Shown piece after piece: positions 35,301 to 47,462 of a stretch of DNA of 64,000 nt; position 1 is the stretch's first letter, and every line of letters begins with the position of its first letter. The stretch is taken from contig VFFE01008410.1 in assembly GCA_008921705.1 (NCBI GenBank), positions 1,129,957 through 1,193,956 of the forward strand, written 5' to 3'. The notes beneath the pieces were generated by a model. That model was not told the DNA's origin and did no database searches. It worked only from the letters and a program-made list of their open reading frames with translations. The position numbers were made by a program, and so were the translations under genes. Source of the DNA: Burhinus oedicnemus. Lineage: Eukaryota > Chordata > Aves > Charadriiformes > Burhinidae.

Positions 35301-38300
35301 CATTGGGATAAATGTATTTATCACCAAAATAATGGTTCCACATGCATTTACCAATTTGTTTGAATTTCATAATACAGTATTTACCAGACTTTCAACCATG
35401 ACTCCTCAGATTGGGCCTGTGGAGCTGATATTTCTACACTGCTATGTCTCCAGTATTGGACAAGAACTGGAACCCATAGTTTTCAGGATCAGGTGAAAAC
35501 ATTCACATTTGCCATACCATGGATAAAGCCGCATTGTGGCTCTTTGGGGAAATGCTTTGAAAGATTCCTTTTTTTAAACAGTGTGCAAACCTACATTTTT
35601 TGTCAGTTGATTTTATTTTCTCAGGTGATTTCTACAGGCCCTTGGGAGAAGACCACAGACCCGAAGGGCTTGGAGACAATGGGTTAACAGAGTTAATCAA
35701 ACAAATTTGCTGCTGTCCAAGGTTCTGGTAGAGAAAGCCACGTCAACATCATGCTGAGCATTCATGGAGAGCTGGTATACGATGGAGAAAGGGCCTATCT
35801 GATGAATATTTTTACCAGAAAACACAGCTAGTCCATGGAAGTCTTCTAGTCTTTTTTTTAAGGTAGATATGTCTTTATTTATGGCATTCAGTGGAGTTCT
35901 CCTTAGGCTTTGTTTGTTATGCTTAGGAACCTGGAGGTATTTCCTGCAAATGATTACAGAAATTATCCTCCGGAAAATGTTTTTCCTTTCCTTTTGAAGC
36001 CAGGTCCTGTGCTGGGTCTAACTGGCAGTTCTATGGAAGCTAGTAGGTCTGCACTGATTTACACCAGCTATAAATCTACCCATTCTTCATTATTCACTGG
36101 ATGTTCTGTATAAACTTATCAAGCTGTATGGATTCACAGCTCAGAATGGCTATTGTTTAGAAAATTCGTTGTTCACAAATGCTATTTGAGTGTGTTGAAT
36201 ATAATTTCATTACTTTGTTTCCTGACTGGATGACTCCCAAATTAAGCAGCTTTCAACAAGTCACATAAGCAATTCCCGCAGATCCTTGTGCAAATCAATG
36301 AGTGTGTATTACACATTTTTTTTTCGATCAGTTTTGTGAACAAGGTGTTAAAGTCTAAAGTAAGACTATACAGGAACACGGGTTCAATGGAATGAATCAG
36401 TAGCTTGTACTTAAATTCATGTTTATACATGTCCTTTTTACATTACCCCTAACAAAGAGCCACAACCGGCTGTTCCTCTTTTTTAGTACAGCTTATAGTA
36501 ATAACAGGCAGAACACGGCACAGAGAAAAAGTTAAGATAGATTGCTATGTGCCATTTCCTTTATTTGCTTAAAAATTGCAGCCGAGCTCACTCAGAAGCT
36601 TGGGTTTAAATTAACTGCCAGACCTTGCTCTGACTCCTGTTTCTGAATAGTGTAACATTAAAAAGTTCTGACTCAAGTAAGCAGGGTCACCAAAATACCT
36701 GAAATGAGGTTACCAGGAAAAATAATTTACTCGAATCAGATAACTTCAATTACTTTAGAGACTATAAAAAGTATCTGAAAGGCTATTGGAGAAATTTAGC
36801 ATCCTTTATGGGTGGACAAACACTCTGAACCACACAGAAATGTGCACATTTGTTTCTCTTCCTTAACTATCATAGAAGAGTGGCTTAGGTTTTTAGCTCT
36901 CCAGTACAGGTTTCAGTAGTCCTCTGTGATCAGGTCCTTCAGCAAAATATTACAAGAAAAGGTTGTATTGCAGTTGTAGCTTCATTTCTCCCAAGAAAAT
37001 ATTATAAAAGAGGCTAGAGAAGGTTGGCTTAGAATGGATGAGATCAGAGGTGGGGTTTTAATATTCATGGATTATGAAGCAGGCATTGTATAAAATTGCT
37101 ATACTGTTTGAAACTCCAAAGACTGGTGTTCAGTTTGTAACAACTTCAAGTGATCACTCAGTTAAAAACCCAAACAAATAATTTTGACTTAAAAATGGAA
37201 ATTTAAAAAGCAAGATGACAGGCATTAGAGATTTTTAGTGATTTCTACTAGGAAGATAAAACTATTTTAGATGAGAGTCATGTTGCTGATGGATTGGCTC
37301 ATAAACATTACCCAACTTGCTGCTCAGTCACCTTTAACTGCATTGTACCTCAAGGTTAATGTTCCACAGAAAGCAGAGCATAGGGTCGTTTTTGTGACCT
37401 AGTGACTCTTTGACACCTTTTTTTATTTTTTAACTCATTAGTTTCTGCTAACAAACTACTAGTTTGCATGGGCTCTGTGTGATATCCAGCAGCTGTCTGA
37501 CGAGAATCATGAAAATGCCTTTTAATGAAAAAGCATTGATTTTTATTTTAAAGCAGTGCAGATGTAAGATCCAAGATATATGTTTTGCTAAAATTCATAA
37601 AATTAATTTCATCCTAACCTGATTCCAAACTATTTTCTTGCTCCAAAAATATACTTGTCTTTAATTTCTTTGAACATAGATTGTTATTTTCTATTGCTTC
37701 TCTGTGTGTAGCAATAAAGAACACTGATAGTGGAAATGGAATAGAACAAAGGCAAGTTGCATCTCTATGAAAACGTAGCTGGGATGGGCACTGAGTCTTT
37801 GTGTTTCCTATACACTAGGCTGTAATCAGTTTATAAACAAAACTAAAACAAAGCACATTTTAAAATGGTATAAAACCAGGTAGCAAGTACTAGGAAAGCC
37901 AAGTTTGATAATCTCCACTAAAAACTTAATCAGCTTGTCTAGCAACTTTATTTATTTTCTCAGTGCTTTAAACCAGCTTGTTTCCAAGACAAACATATTA
38001 ATCTCTTCTATTTAATTGAACTGAATTTATATATTTAATTAATGGTTACCAGAGCTACTAAGTACTGGGCTGAAGTAGCGGCTGTATTATTTTAACTGTT
38101 TCACCCTTCTCACTTCTTGTTGTACAGCTGAAAATTACTGTTAAGCCCACCTCAGGGCTTGAAGCAGGGAATAGGAAAACATGTGAAGGTTGGAGGGACT
38201 ACCACTTATCTTTAGTCAGTCCCTTAAGGGAAAGGAAAAGAGGAGCTGAAAGAAAGCCATGGCTAAAAATTCCACAATAAGGGTCATGCATAAAACTTTT

Positions 38301-41225
38301 GTGAATAAAACATCTGGGGATCTCAGAGCGATTAAAAAGAACAAACTCTGTGTTGGAGATTTTCCCACTTAAGGATGTGCACTGCATATCTTGCATGCAG
38401 GCATGTGCTTAAGCTGTGCAAAGAAGAGGTAGTCTGACCTCTGGACTATCATCTTTGAGCTGATGGGATGACACTATAATTCCTTCCCTTCAGCTTGTGT
38501 AAATAAAAACAAAGGTGAATGAAAGTACGCCATCCGTGGCTGTTCAGAGCATGTTCTGTGCTTTAGGGTCCATTCTGCTGACTTGGCGTGTCAAGGTGTC
38601 AACATCACCTGGTGCTGCAGTTCTCACAGCTTACAGCAACTCTTACTGACCTTTGAGGATTCATCCACATGTCCTTCATTGGGTTCAGTGTGGCCACAGA
38701 ATCAGCAGTCATAGGAGACCCTGCCCACAACTGGCTGAATTCATGTGGCATGCTTTATGGTATCACCCGTGGCTTTATGAAAATAGGTGGATAAAGATAA
38801 AAAAAAAACAAAGAGGCAAAAATACTCCCATGTCACAGTTAACAGTGAGGGAAATAAGGACAGAATGAAAAAGATCCACAGTTTTTAAAGTACGTAATGT
38901 TTTTTTCTGTATGTGTCATGAGCTGAAAGGCATTTACACATGTCCCAAACCTGCTGTACAAGTCATAGTTCAAATATAAACTTTGGAAAGGGAAGAAGAA
39001 TTCAAGCAAATTTTCTCAGGTTTATTTTTGACCCAAACATTTCTTGTCTTCAAATAATAGAAAAGAAGCCATTGACATTATTCCCTTAAGCCATATCCAC
39101 AAACAGTTCTAAGTCCTTGTGCTCCCTTTGATCGCTCTTGCCACTGCACGTGTAATGCTCCTCTGACATTTCCAGAGTTGTGCTGATATCATCAAAGAAG
39201 CTGCAAGCTGATTCCCTGCAGAAATGCAAATGTAAACCACCTGGTAATTCTGATCTCTATAGGAAAGACAGAAAACTAATATAATTGTCTGATAAATGAA
39301 AATATAAGTCAGTCAGCAGGTGACAAATTTAATCTTCAGGTTTATGAAGTAATCATAGTCGATGGGTTGTAACAAAGTAAATACTACACTAAACTATTTG
39401 AATAGTCTATTGCCAGCTGAGTTTATTTGGTGTAGATGTTTTCTTAATAGCATTATAAGCATTTGTCCAACTCTGGGTCAGATTCACGGCTATACTTTAC
39501 CATCTGCGGTCATTCATGTATTTATAAAGTGGATGTGAAACATCATCTGATGGCTTTTCATATCACTTTGCAGTAAAGCCACTCCATGAGGTGCACACGA
39601 ATAGCGCAGAGGAGCTTGTTCTGTATAATAGCAATTCTTGCAGCTATACTGTCAGTGAACATCTGTTTCAGCACCCATATGATGCTATTACAATTCCCTT
39701 GGTTATTAGAGTCTCCTTATTGCGGCCTGTGCCTCTGAATCCAGTAGGGAGCAAATGTGAGTGACAAATTTTAGTGCAGTGAATCTCACGTTTCCTCGGA
39801 GGGGTTCTCAAGGGACATAGAGCATGCTGCAGTTACAGTGCCGTGTGGGCATGTCAGGGAGTATCTGTTCTTACGTTGCCCTTCCAGTGACATTGGGGGA
39901 GATTAAACCCTTTCTAAAACAAGCTTCTGTGAAATGGTGAGCCTTGCTGTTCTCCGAGGAAGAGCACAATTGTCTATCATTCATTTCCTCCTGAGAGAGA
40001 CGAGATGGAAAACTACTATAAGAGGACAGCCGAGATACACACTGAAGTTCAGAGCAGGAAAACTCCTGTGTAACATACAGTTCAGTGGCGTAGGAACATT
40101 TCCTTTCTGTGAATCCTGTTTTTCTTTCCAAACAAAAAAATAGTTTTACTTTTGAAAACTGCTATACAATTTCTAATCCTTTGCATTTCTATTTGATAAA
40201 GTAGTACTATTCATAAATCCTCTGGTACTAGAAGGAAGAATTAATCTTTAACAGGATAGAGGAAGGAATGGAAATTGCTGCACCATTTGGCCAGATTTAT
40301 GTCTAGCACTATGGAAGCACCAGCTGCAGAATTTTTAATACACTGCAAATTTTGATAAGTTAAACATCACCATCTCTATAAGGTAGGAAAACATTGTTAT
40401 TTTATGGTTTATAACTGCAGAGACGTGCACAGAGAGGAGTTAACCACATGGCCAAGGGTAGTCAGTAGCTCCAAAACAGTGTCAGGAATGCAGCTGCATT
40501 CACTCCCTTTTCCTGGTCTCCGTGTTAAGCACAGACTATTCCCTCCTTTGTGGTGTTGTGTATGTCTCAGAGCCATCATTTATTAGCCACTGCCAAAGCT
40601 GCAGTATTTTGGTAGAGGTGCCTACACCCGCTTTAGAATAATGGATGCCACATACGGTCCTACATGTCTGTCACTCCTGCCTCACTTGAATTGCTGTCCC
40701 AGAAACCCAGACTAAATGGAAAGTCCCTCCATGCATACTTATTATTAAAAGTTAAAGACACTAAAAGTATTCCTTTTAAAGACCTCTCCTTAAAGAAAAT
40801 TTTATTAGGTAGGTTTCTTCTGTTCCCCTTTACACACACATTATTGTAGAAAAAGAAGAGATACAATATATCTGCTTTAAAGTAGTGCTTTACTAGCTTC
40901 GCCTGGTTCTTCAGCTCTGCTTGTGACATGACTCAAGGTAGCTCTGGTTGTTACTGTTAAGACTGCTCAGTGACCTTCCCAGGCCTTCAAATTTGGGTCC
41001 TTGATTTTTCTAAGAGCAATGCTTATTTAGGTCTCTGCATTTCTTTTTGCACACTGCAGACTTACCCAGCATGACTACCTACTGCACTCAGAGGCTTTGT
41101 GAAAAAGAAAATGAAAATGTACTTACGCTGCTGGGGTATAAAAGTGGCAGAGGAAGCAGCAGAAGTGGAATGAGAACAACGAGCAAGAGATTTCTGGATC
41201 TGAGAATCTCCTTCATCACTGCCAT
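14203..41225 (-). CDS. SLC13A4: SLC13A4, sodium-coupled sulfate transporter (complete)
   Basis: SLC13A4 (NaS2/SUT-1) is a plasma-membrane Na+/sulfate symporter of the SLC13 (DASS) family. The complete CDS joins 15 exons: 41127-41225, 34933-35061, 32174-32310, 31438-31619, 30642-30696, 28186-28261, 26504-26694, 25083-25202, 22124-22225, 20893-20994, 19687-19784, 18429-18559, 17452-17613, 14980-15117, 14203-14340. They total 1860 bases, 619 residues, with all phases compatible and GT/AG at every intron. The start ATG has A at -3 and G at +4 and aligns with the mammalian start. Motifs seen: [15 protein letters not shown] (Na+-binding SNT at 139-141), its repeat-2 partner SNPAT (513-517), the family signature around [17 protein letters not shown] (547-563), and a C-terminal NVT glycosylation site (614-616). 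The loop on exon 6 is shorter and diverged compared with mammals. There are no frameshifts or premature stops. Confidence 0.97.
14980..15117 (-). CDS. SLC13A4: SLC13A4 coding exon 14 (family signature)
   Basis: Residues 529-574: [18 protein letters not shown] then [20 protein letters not shown] and GHCQIKDM. This carries the Na+/sulfate symporter signature. The CR1 at 15221-16032 ends about 103 bases upstream of its acceptor (CTCTCCTTCCAG). Confidence 0.97.
15221..16032 (-). mobile_element. CR1 LINE, 5'-truncated, in SLC13A4 intron 13
   Basis: A CR1 3' fragment on the - strand, in the same direction as the host gene. It carries the end of ORF2 ([40 protein letters not shown]), the 3' UTR and a tail of ATTCTGTGATTCTTTGATTC. 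It is nearly identical over more than 550 bases to the + copy at 2806-3381. The 5' end stops at TTGAACAAGACTGGA (about 16018-16032). The tail starts about 103 bases upstream of the exon 14 acceptor. Confidence 0.94.
17452..17613 (-). CDS. SLC13A4: SLC13A4 coding exon 13 (second Na+ motif)
   Basis: Residues 475-528: [59 protein letters not shown] is the partner of SNT in the inverted repeat and contributes the second sodium site. Acceptor CCTTTCCCCAG, donor GTAAGT. Confidence 0.97.
18429..18559 (-). CDS. SLC13A4: SLC13A4 coding exon 12
   Basis: Residues 431-474: a short polar loop ([13 protein letters not shown]), then [20 protein letters not shown] and [24 protein letters not shown] is a family hallmark. 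The donor AAG/GTACTG is weak. Confidence 0.95.
19687..19784 (-). CDS. SLC13A4: SLC13A4 coding exon 11
   Basis: Residues 398-430: [20 protein letters not shown] then [19 protein letters not shown] leads into a membrane helix, then a basic loop. Acceptor CCTTTCCTAG, donor GTAAGG. Confidence 0.95.
20893..20994 (-). CDS. SLC13A4: SLC13A4 coding exon 10
   Basis: Residues 364-397: [20 protein letters not shown] then [13 protein letters not shown]. It is a membrane helix followed by the conserved REPGFVPGW loop. Acceptor TTTCTAG, donor GTAAGT. Confidence 0.96.
22124..22225 (-). CDS. SLC13A4: SLC13A4 coding exon 9
   Basis: Residues 330-363: [20 protein letters not shown] then [13 protein letters not shown], a highly charged cytoplasmic loop. 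Acceptor CTACCTCAG, donor GTAAAG. Confidence 0.94.
25083..25202 (-). CDS. SLC13A4: SLC13A4 coding exon 8
   Basis: Residues 290-329: [19 protein letters not shown], then [20 protein letters not shown], a membrane segment. The acceptor has a long T tract (TTTTTTTCCTTTACAG); the donor is GTGAGT. Confidence 0.96.
26504..26694 (-). CDS. SLC13A4: SLC13A4 coding exon 7
   Basis: Residues 227-289: a basic cytoplasmic stretch ([18 protein letters not shown]), then [16 protein letters not shown] and [18 protein letters not shown]. The GTSTSL block is strongly conserved in the family. The donor is GTAAGT, with an asparagine codon split AA/C. Confidence 0.96.
28186..28261 (-). CDS. SLC13A4: SLC13A4 coding exon 6 (variable loop)
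   Basis: A 76-base exon coding for residues 201-226, [13 protein letters not shown] then [13 protein letters not shown]. Similarity to mammals is low, and mammals carry a longer segment here. It is identified by position, splice sites and exact phase fit (needs 1 base in, gives phase 0 out). The acceptor is CAGAG: only the second AG keeps the frame, because the first gives an in-frame TGA after two codons. Confidence 0.8.
30642..30696 (-). CDS. SLC13A4: SLC13A4 coding exon 5
   Basis: A 55-base exon (acceptor TTGCAG, donor GTAAGA) encoding [17 protein letters not shown] plus part of the next codon. QPSLELIF is the recognisable family block in the large cytoplasmic loop. Confidence 0.92.
31438..31619 (-). 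CDS. SLC13A4: SLC13A4 coding exon 4 (first Na+ motif)
   Basis: Residues 122-182: [15 protein letters not shown], then [23 protein letters not shown] is the first sodium/substrate-binding hairpin motif of the DASS family. The exon ends in an acidic loop (NAEEEHEV ... EENEPI). The donor AG/GTATTT is atypical after position +4. Confidence 0.96.
32174..32310 (-). CDS. SLC13A4: SLC13A4 coding exon 3
   Basis: Residues 77-121 plus two bases of the next codon: [20 protein letters not shown] through [13 protein letters not shown]. The donor is GTGAGT, and the methionine codon is split AT/G. It contains an NTT sequon (84-86) just before a membrane helix. Confidence 0.95.
32311..34932 (-). other. SLC13A4: SLC13A4 intron 2
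   Basis: A 2622-base intron. It contains a TC/GA dinucleotide microsatellite at 33099-33122 and otherwise shows no repeat or exon. Confidence 0.8.
33099..33122. repeat. (TC)12 microsatellite
   Basis: Twelve uninterrupted TC units (GA on the transcribed - strand) in SLC13A4 intron 2. Confidence 0.95.
34933..35061 (-). CDS. SLC13A4: SLC13A4 coding exon 2
   Basis: Residues 34-76, from [20 protein letters not shown] to [13 protein letters not shown]. The acceptor is strong (TTTCTCCCTACAG). The donor AG/GTCAGA is weaker than consensus. Phase 0 at both ends. Confidence 0.95.
35062..41126 (-). other. SLC13A4: SLC13A4 intron 1
   Basis: The longest intron of the gene, 6065 bases. It is AT-rich and unique-looking, with no CR1. 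First introns often hold enhancers, but no specific site can be supported from the sequence alone. Confidence 0.8.
41127..41225 (-). CDS. SLC13A4: SLC13A4 coding exon 1
   Basis: Residues 1-33: a basic start ([12 protein letters not shown]) followed by the first hydrophobic helix ([21 protein letters not shown]). The donor is GTAAGT at 41121-41126, phase 0. A second ATG at codon 4 exists, but the first aligns in length with the mammalian protein and has the better start context. Confidence 0.93.
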
Positions 41226-44200
41226 ACTCCTTTACTTTCTGGTGGCTTTCTTCTCCTTGGGTTGCTCCTCCAGTTCCTCAGATACTCCAACTTCCACTCC
41301 ACGTTTTCCTTCACCTGTGCTCCGATTTCCCTGAAAAGTCTCTCACTGCCTCATTTCCTATCTCCACCCAGTCACCTAAAACAGCTTTCTTAATTTGCTT
41401 ATTCTTCAATCTGCTGTTTTGAAAAGAAACCTTAATGATTTTTCAATTAAAAAGACATTCAGTTTAAGTAGGGCTCACCAGCACGTCCAAATTACTATCA
41501 CACCGTAACATAGAGAGGTTTGCAAGCTGGAGCATAGTGATCTTTCGACAATTTTTCTTTTTAATTCAGAATTACAGGTGTAGCTGAGTTGCGTTCTTAT
41601 CCCCATGTTTTGGAAGGTTTTCTTCTTCCATCATCCAGCAATGCAATTCCTGTTTTCGTTAACTGGGTGAGATATGTTTCAGGCTGCTTCTTTTCCTCCT
41701 GTTTGATAGTCTGAATGTCTCAAATACAGGTTTGTTTTCTGCTGGAAAATGGTTAAAACCAAAAATCTCTTGTTCAGTGCACAGAAATAAACTTGCAGGT
41801 ATTCCTTCTTAAAAAAAAACCAAACGCATCTGCAGCTCCTCCAGATTCTGTGTCTTTGCTATAGTTTCAGCTTCTACTTTGTACCTACCTTTACCCTACT
41901 TTTGCCCTGAGCTTGGAATTCACAGGGCAGCAATTCCAACACAGATTATACTTGGTCTCAAGATAAAAACTTGTTAAAAAGCTTCATGCAACTCTAATTC
42001 ACCAATGAGGACTGTGGAAGGTAGTAGTTGCTCCACCCATTATCCAAAACCCAGTCAGAACATTTGAGAAAATCAGCAGCCTCCTCTCTCTGACATGCAC
42101 ACAAACAGACAAAAGGACCTTTTTTAGTTGCTGAACAGTCTGTTATTGTTTCAGGGTCCCAGTACTGATGATAAATAAATAATCATTGTTTTCTAGACAG
42201 TGTCTTTTGTCTTTCATGTTTCTTCCATCCTGATCCATGAACATCACTTATTTATAAGGCGTGGGCTGATCTCTGTACTGCTTCATGTGGCCTCAGTAAC
42301 AGTAGGATTCAGACTCAAACTGAGAATTTTTAGGCTTTCACTCTAGTCTTCTAGGGAAGAAGTGTTTCTACAACTCTGCCATTATTAATGCTCTTTGTGG
42401 GGCACTGGAGATTTAGGACTGAATCCATTGGCTGGTTGTATGCTCAACCTCAAGGTAGACATCCATTTGCCCTGTATCTCATAGGAAGCCACACATCTAG
42501 GGTTTTCCATGCTCCCGAACCTTGCTTGTCTGTCATCTTCCCACACTCTGCCAGTCAGATAGAAACTGAGCTCCTCAGACTGAACTGGGATGCTTCTGGG
42601 ACACTGAGTCCTGAAGAACGGGCAAAGGCAGATGTGCAGAGGAATTTCATGTGCAGCACGAATTCTTCCTGAAATTAGTAACTGTATCTAAGACGGTGTA
42701 ACATTTCTATACCTTGAAACTTCTATCAAAACATAGCACCCTGAGACCCCTCAGGTAAGTTTAGCGATTAGTTCTGGAAGCAAAAATATAGTTAATGTGA
42801 AGATTTTGGGTTGTCCAATACAGCCAGTGAATTTATATCTGTTTTGTCAGTTGTTTCAGAGAAACTAAATGAATGTCTAAAATACTAAAAAAAATTAAAA
42901 ATGTTTTATTTTTAATAAAAAAAATCTTTTTTTTTTTTCCCCCCCACTTCTTTAATGATCTGTAAGGTCAAAGTCTGGATAAAAGGTGTCATTTAGAGGC
43001 AATGCCTCTTTACCCCATGAAAGAAGATCTGTCTATAAATATGACTCAGTCTGAAGCAATGAGATGCAAACTGAGCTAGGGAGAGCTAACAGTCTTTCCT
43101 CTTTGCTTCCTCAAGGAGCAGGCAACCTACATCTGCATCTTAAGCAATACTGAAGGAGGGAAGCTGCCCTAAGCCCAAAGAGCTGCCATGATGCAGGGTG
43201 CTCCTTCCCACTTGAACTCTGGAAAAAGGGGACGCTCTCATTCCTATTTATTACCTCCTCAAGCCTGTTAGAGGGAAGGGCTGTTCCCCCATCTCTCGTG
43301 TACTGTTGCTCCCGTGAAGAGTTTTGCAGGGTGAGATAACCAATTACCCATGCTGCAAGTGGCTAAATAGTAAATATGCTGCTGCTGCTGAAATCAATAC
43401 ACTGCAATTAGTTTTATGTAGAATATTTTTATTATTACATTGATAGTCTCTGTTAAATTAACCCAGGCAATCCAAGCACATTCCCAAGGAATAAATCTCT
43501 TTTCGTACACTACACACAGTAATGAGAGGAGGGAAAGAAACTCAAAAAGACTTGATTTGCTGTTGGGGAGGTAGAGGTTTCAATTACCAATTTGTAAGGT
43601 ATGGGAAGGTATGTATGCCATAGGGAATGATCGGATATTCAAAACTATCTGTGATTCTTTTCCATGGGATACTTACTGATGAGTAAACTCTGACTGCTGG
43701 ACAGTCCTGTTGTGGGGTCAGGAGAGTGTCTGGGAGGTATTTATCCAGATGGTGACTGCTACTAATTAATACTTGCTGTGGTGCTCTTTCTTGTTATCTT
43801 TGCAAACTTGGAGCCACTGCATGTAAGGGATTTATGAGTTGCCCTGGTTCCAAGCTCTTCCAGCAAGTGATGCTTCAGGGAGCCAAGAAGAAGCAGAGCT
43901 GGAAAGGCAGGAGTGCACTCCATGGCATTTCCCCTCCATGTGTTTATAAAGCGTGGTGTGGGAAGAAAACACAAACAGGTCCTCAGTGTTTATGCTGAAG
44001 GCTTAAAGCGTACGTGGACTGTTAGCGCAAGGCTGCTTTGTGGGCGCTGAGCTGTGTGTGCAAGTAGAGGAGACAGAGATACTTGCGGCTCATAGCTTGG
44101 TGGTTGAGTTTTTCAGTTTCCTTTGCCATACGCCAGCCAGGCTTTGAGGATGGCCAAGAAAGATCTGCAGGTATAAAAGTACACCTACACATATGTTCGT

Positions 44201-45574
44201 CTAAATGCAAACATGCACACTCACGCATACACATACAGAAACTGCTGAGAGAAACAGGACTGACTCTGTCTTTTATAAGCCCTTTGTCCAGCTGCTTATG
44301 CCGTTGCCAGCCTGCCCCTAAGGCTGCTGTGGTTCCACATTCCCACGGGTGATTGCCAAACCCAGTGTGCTCTGACTGCTTGCCCTGTTTCCTGTTTGCT
44401 GCAACAAGGTGGTGCTGGATGGATTTTCTTGTCTCCAGTCCTTGGAGTAACCCTGTTAAGGGACACAGAAGAGTTCATTCCTTTTGCTCAAGTGACGCAA
44501 AAGCAGTTAAAGATGATTCAGAACTGGGGCTGGAATCCTCAATTCTCTTTTACAGCCTCAGGGATTTGTGATTTGGGCCTGTTTCCTTAAGATATTATGC
44601 AAATAGAGAGAGTGTTGGTATGAAAAGATGAAATAAATGTTCAGCTGTTTTCCCATGCTCTGGAAGTAGAAGCACCTCTAATATCGATAGAGAAACAGAG
44701 TTCATATAACTTGTTCACAAAAAATAGGGGATTTGCTTTAGAAGAGTTCGGATTTTTCATTGCTAGTCATCTGTTTGACAAGATATATCTCCTTTGTCTG
44801 TCCATTTCTTGTCCATGATTTTTTTTGCAGTTTATAACAATCAATTGCACTATTTCCACAAAAAAAATTTTGCTGTAAACAAGTACTGCTTTTGCACTGC
44901 TCCCAAATTCATAGTTCCCACCACCGGATTGGTGAATGGTCTTTTCTGCTAAGTGGTCAAATGGAATCGTTCCCTGACTGAACAATTCAGGATTCTTCCA
45001 CGTACTCAGCACTTATGTGCGCACACATGCATGAACATACACACACATATACACAAGTGAATATATAATTTACCATCAAAAATGAACCACACTGCTAAAT
45101 TCAGCACCAGGTATGTTTTAATGCACCTTCCTCCCTTGCTTCAGGGGCATTCTGAAGCACGGGTTTAGATGACCTACGTTCAAGTGATAGAACTAGGAAA
45201 AATGTGTCATTGATAAATTAAACAGGGCCTTTGTCTTGCCTTTGACTCTGCTGAGGACAAATCCATGTTCCCTTCAAAAAAAAACAAGAAGCAGAAGCAA
45301 AGTCATGGGCAAATAATGAAAGAATCATTGCAGACTGTTTGGGAGGGTGGCTCTGGGTAGGTGGGGAATATGTTCACAGGCATTGTTTGCTGCTGGTATT
45401 CACAATGCCCTTTGTCTTCTGTAAATGTTATTGCAATTAAAAACTGGCTCAGCCAAATGAAGTGAATCAGACAGTGCTTGTTTACAAGAATATTTGGATG
45501 AATAATATTTGGCATAATTTCTGAAGGCTGACAGTTATGAAACCTCTTCCTTTTACAGAGGGCCTCTGTATCTC
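41226..45574. other. SLC13A4 5' UTR/upstream flank and intergenic DNA
   Basis: This holds the SLC13A4 5' UTR (extent unknown), its promoter, and DNA up to the FAM180A 3' end. A TATAAATA reads on the - strand at 42249-42256, about 1 kb before the ATG, but nothing else supports it as the promoter. There is no CpG-rich island. At 43380-43393 is a short GCT repeat; at 45014-45055 are alternating purine-pyrimidine tracts. Confidence 0.5.
45014..45055. repeat. Alternating purine-pyrimidine tract
   Basis: Two adjacent runs, 45014-45033 and 45035-45055, alternate purine and pyrimidine strictly (TG/CA/CG and TA steps), broken by a single AA. This is low-complexity DNA of the kind that can adopt a left-handed helix. 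Confidence 0.7.
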
Positions 45575-46006
45575 TTTATTATTTATATTCTTTTACTGGC
45601 CAGCCAAAATATGAACCTGATTCCCCAGCTAGCACAGCAGCATTCTCCAGCACATACACATAGGTATGTGAGCATAAGCATAGTGCACTTATGTATTGCT
45701 TATAGGAAACCCACAGGATGAAACAAGGGCATGTCTGTCTGGGGTGTACACCAGACTCCCTTCTTTGCCTGTCACAGAATATGCCTCCAAGCCAGCATAC
45801 AAATCGTATTCCCAGGACTGAAGGTAACATTTTTCCTCATTTAACATGGAACTATAAAGTGGATTCCACAAGAGGGAGCTAGAAAACAAATAATCTCTCA
45901 TGAAGCAGGCTATTAAACTCTTTACAGAATAAAGTGGAGGACGTGCTACATGTGTCCCTTATCAACCAGAAAAGGTGGCTGAGTTGCTGTTGCATTAAAT
46001 CTCCCA
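45575..46006 (-). other. FAM180A: FAM180A 3' UTR with candidate poly(A) signal
   Basis: Sequence after the FAM180A stop up to the first clear AATAAA on the - strand (TTTATT on + at 45575-45580). That gives a 3' UTR of about 430 bases. Downstream GT-richness is weak, so later sites are possible. Confidence 0.45.

Positions 46007-47462
<1,456 letters not shown>

Noticed and set aside
41047..41334. + strand frame of 95 codons with an internal TATAAAAG
   Set aside because: Antisense shadow of SLC13A4 exon 1; the TATA-like string is coding sequence.
42249..42256. TATAAATA on the - strand, possible SLC13A4 promoter
   Set aside because: About 1 kb from the ATG with no other core promoter support; TATA-like strings are common in AT-rich DNA.
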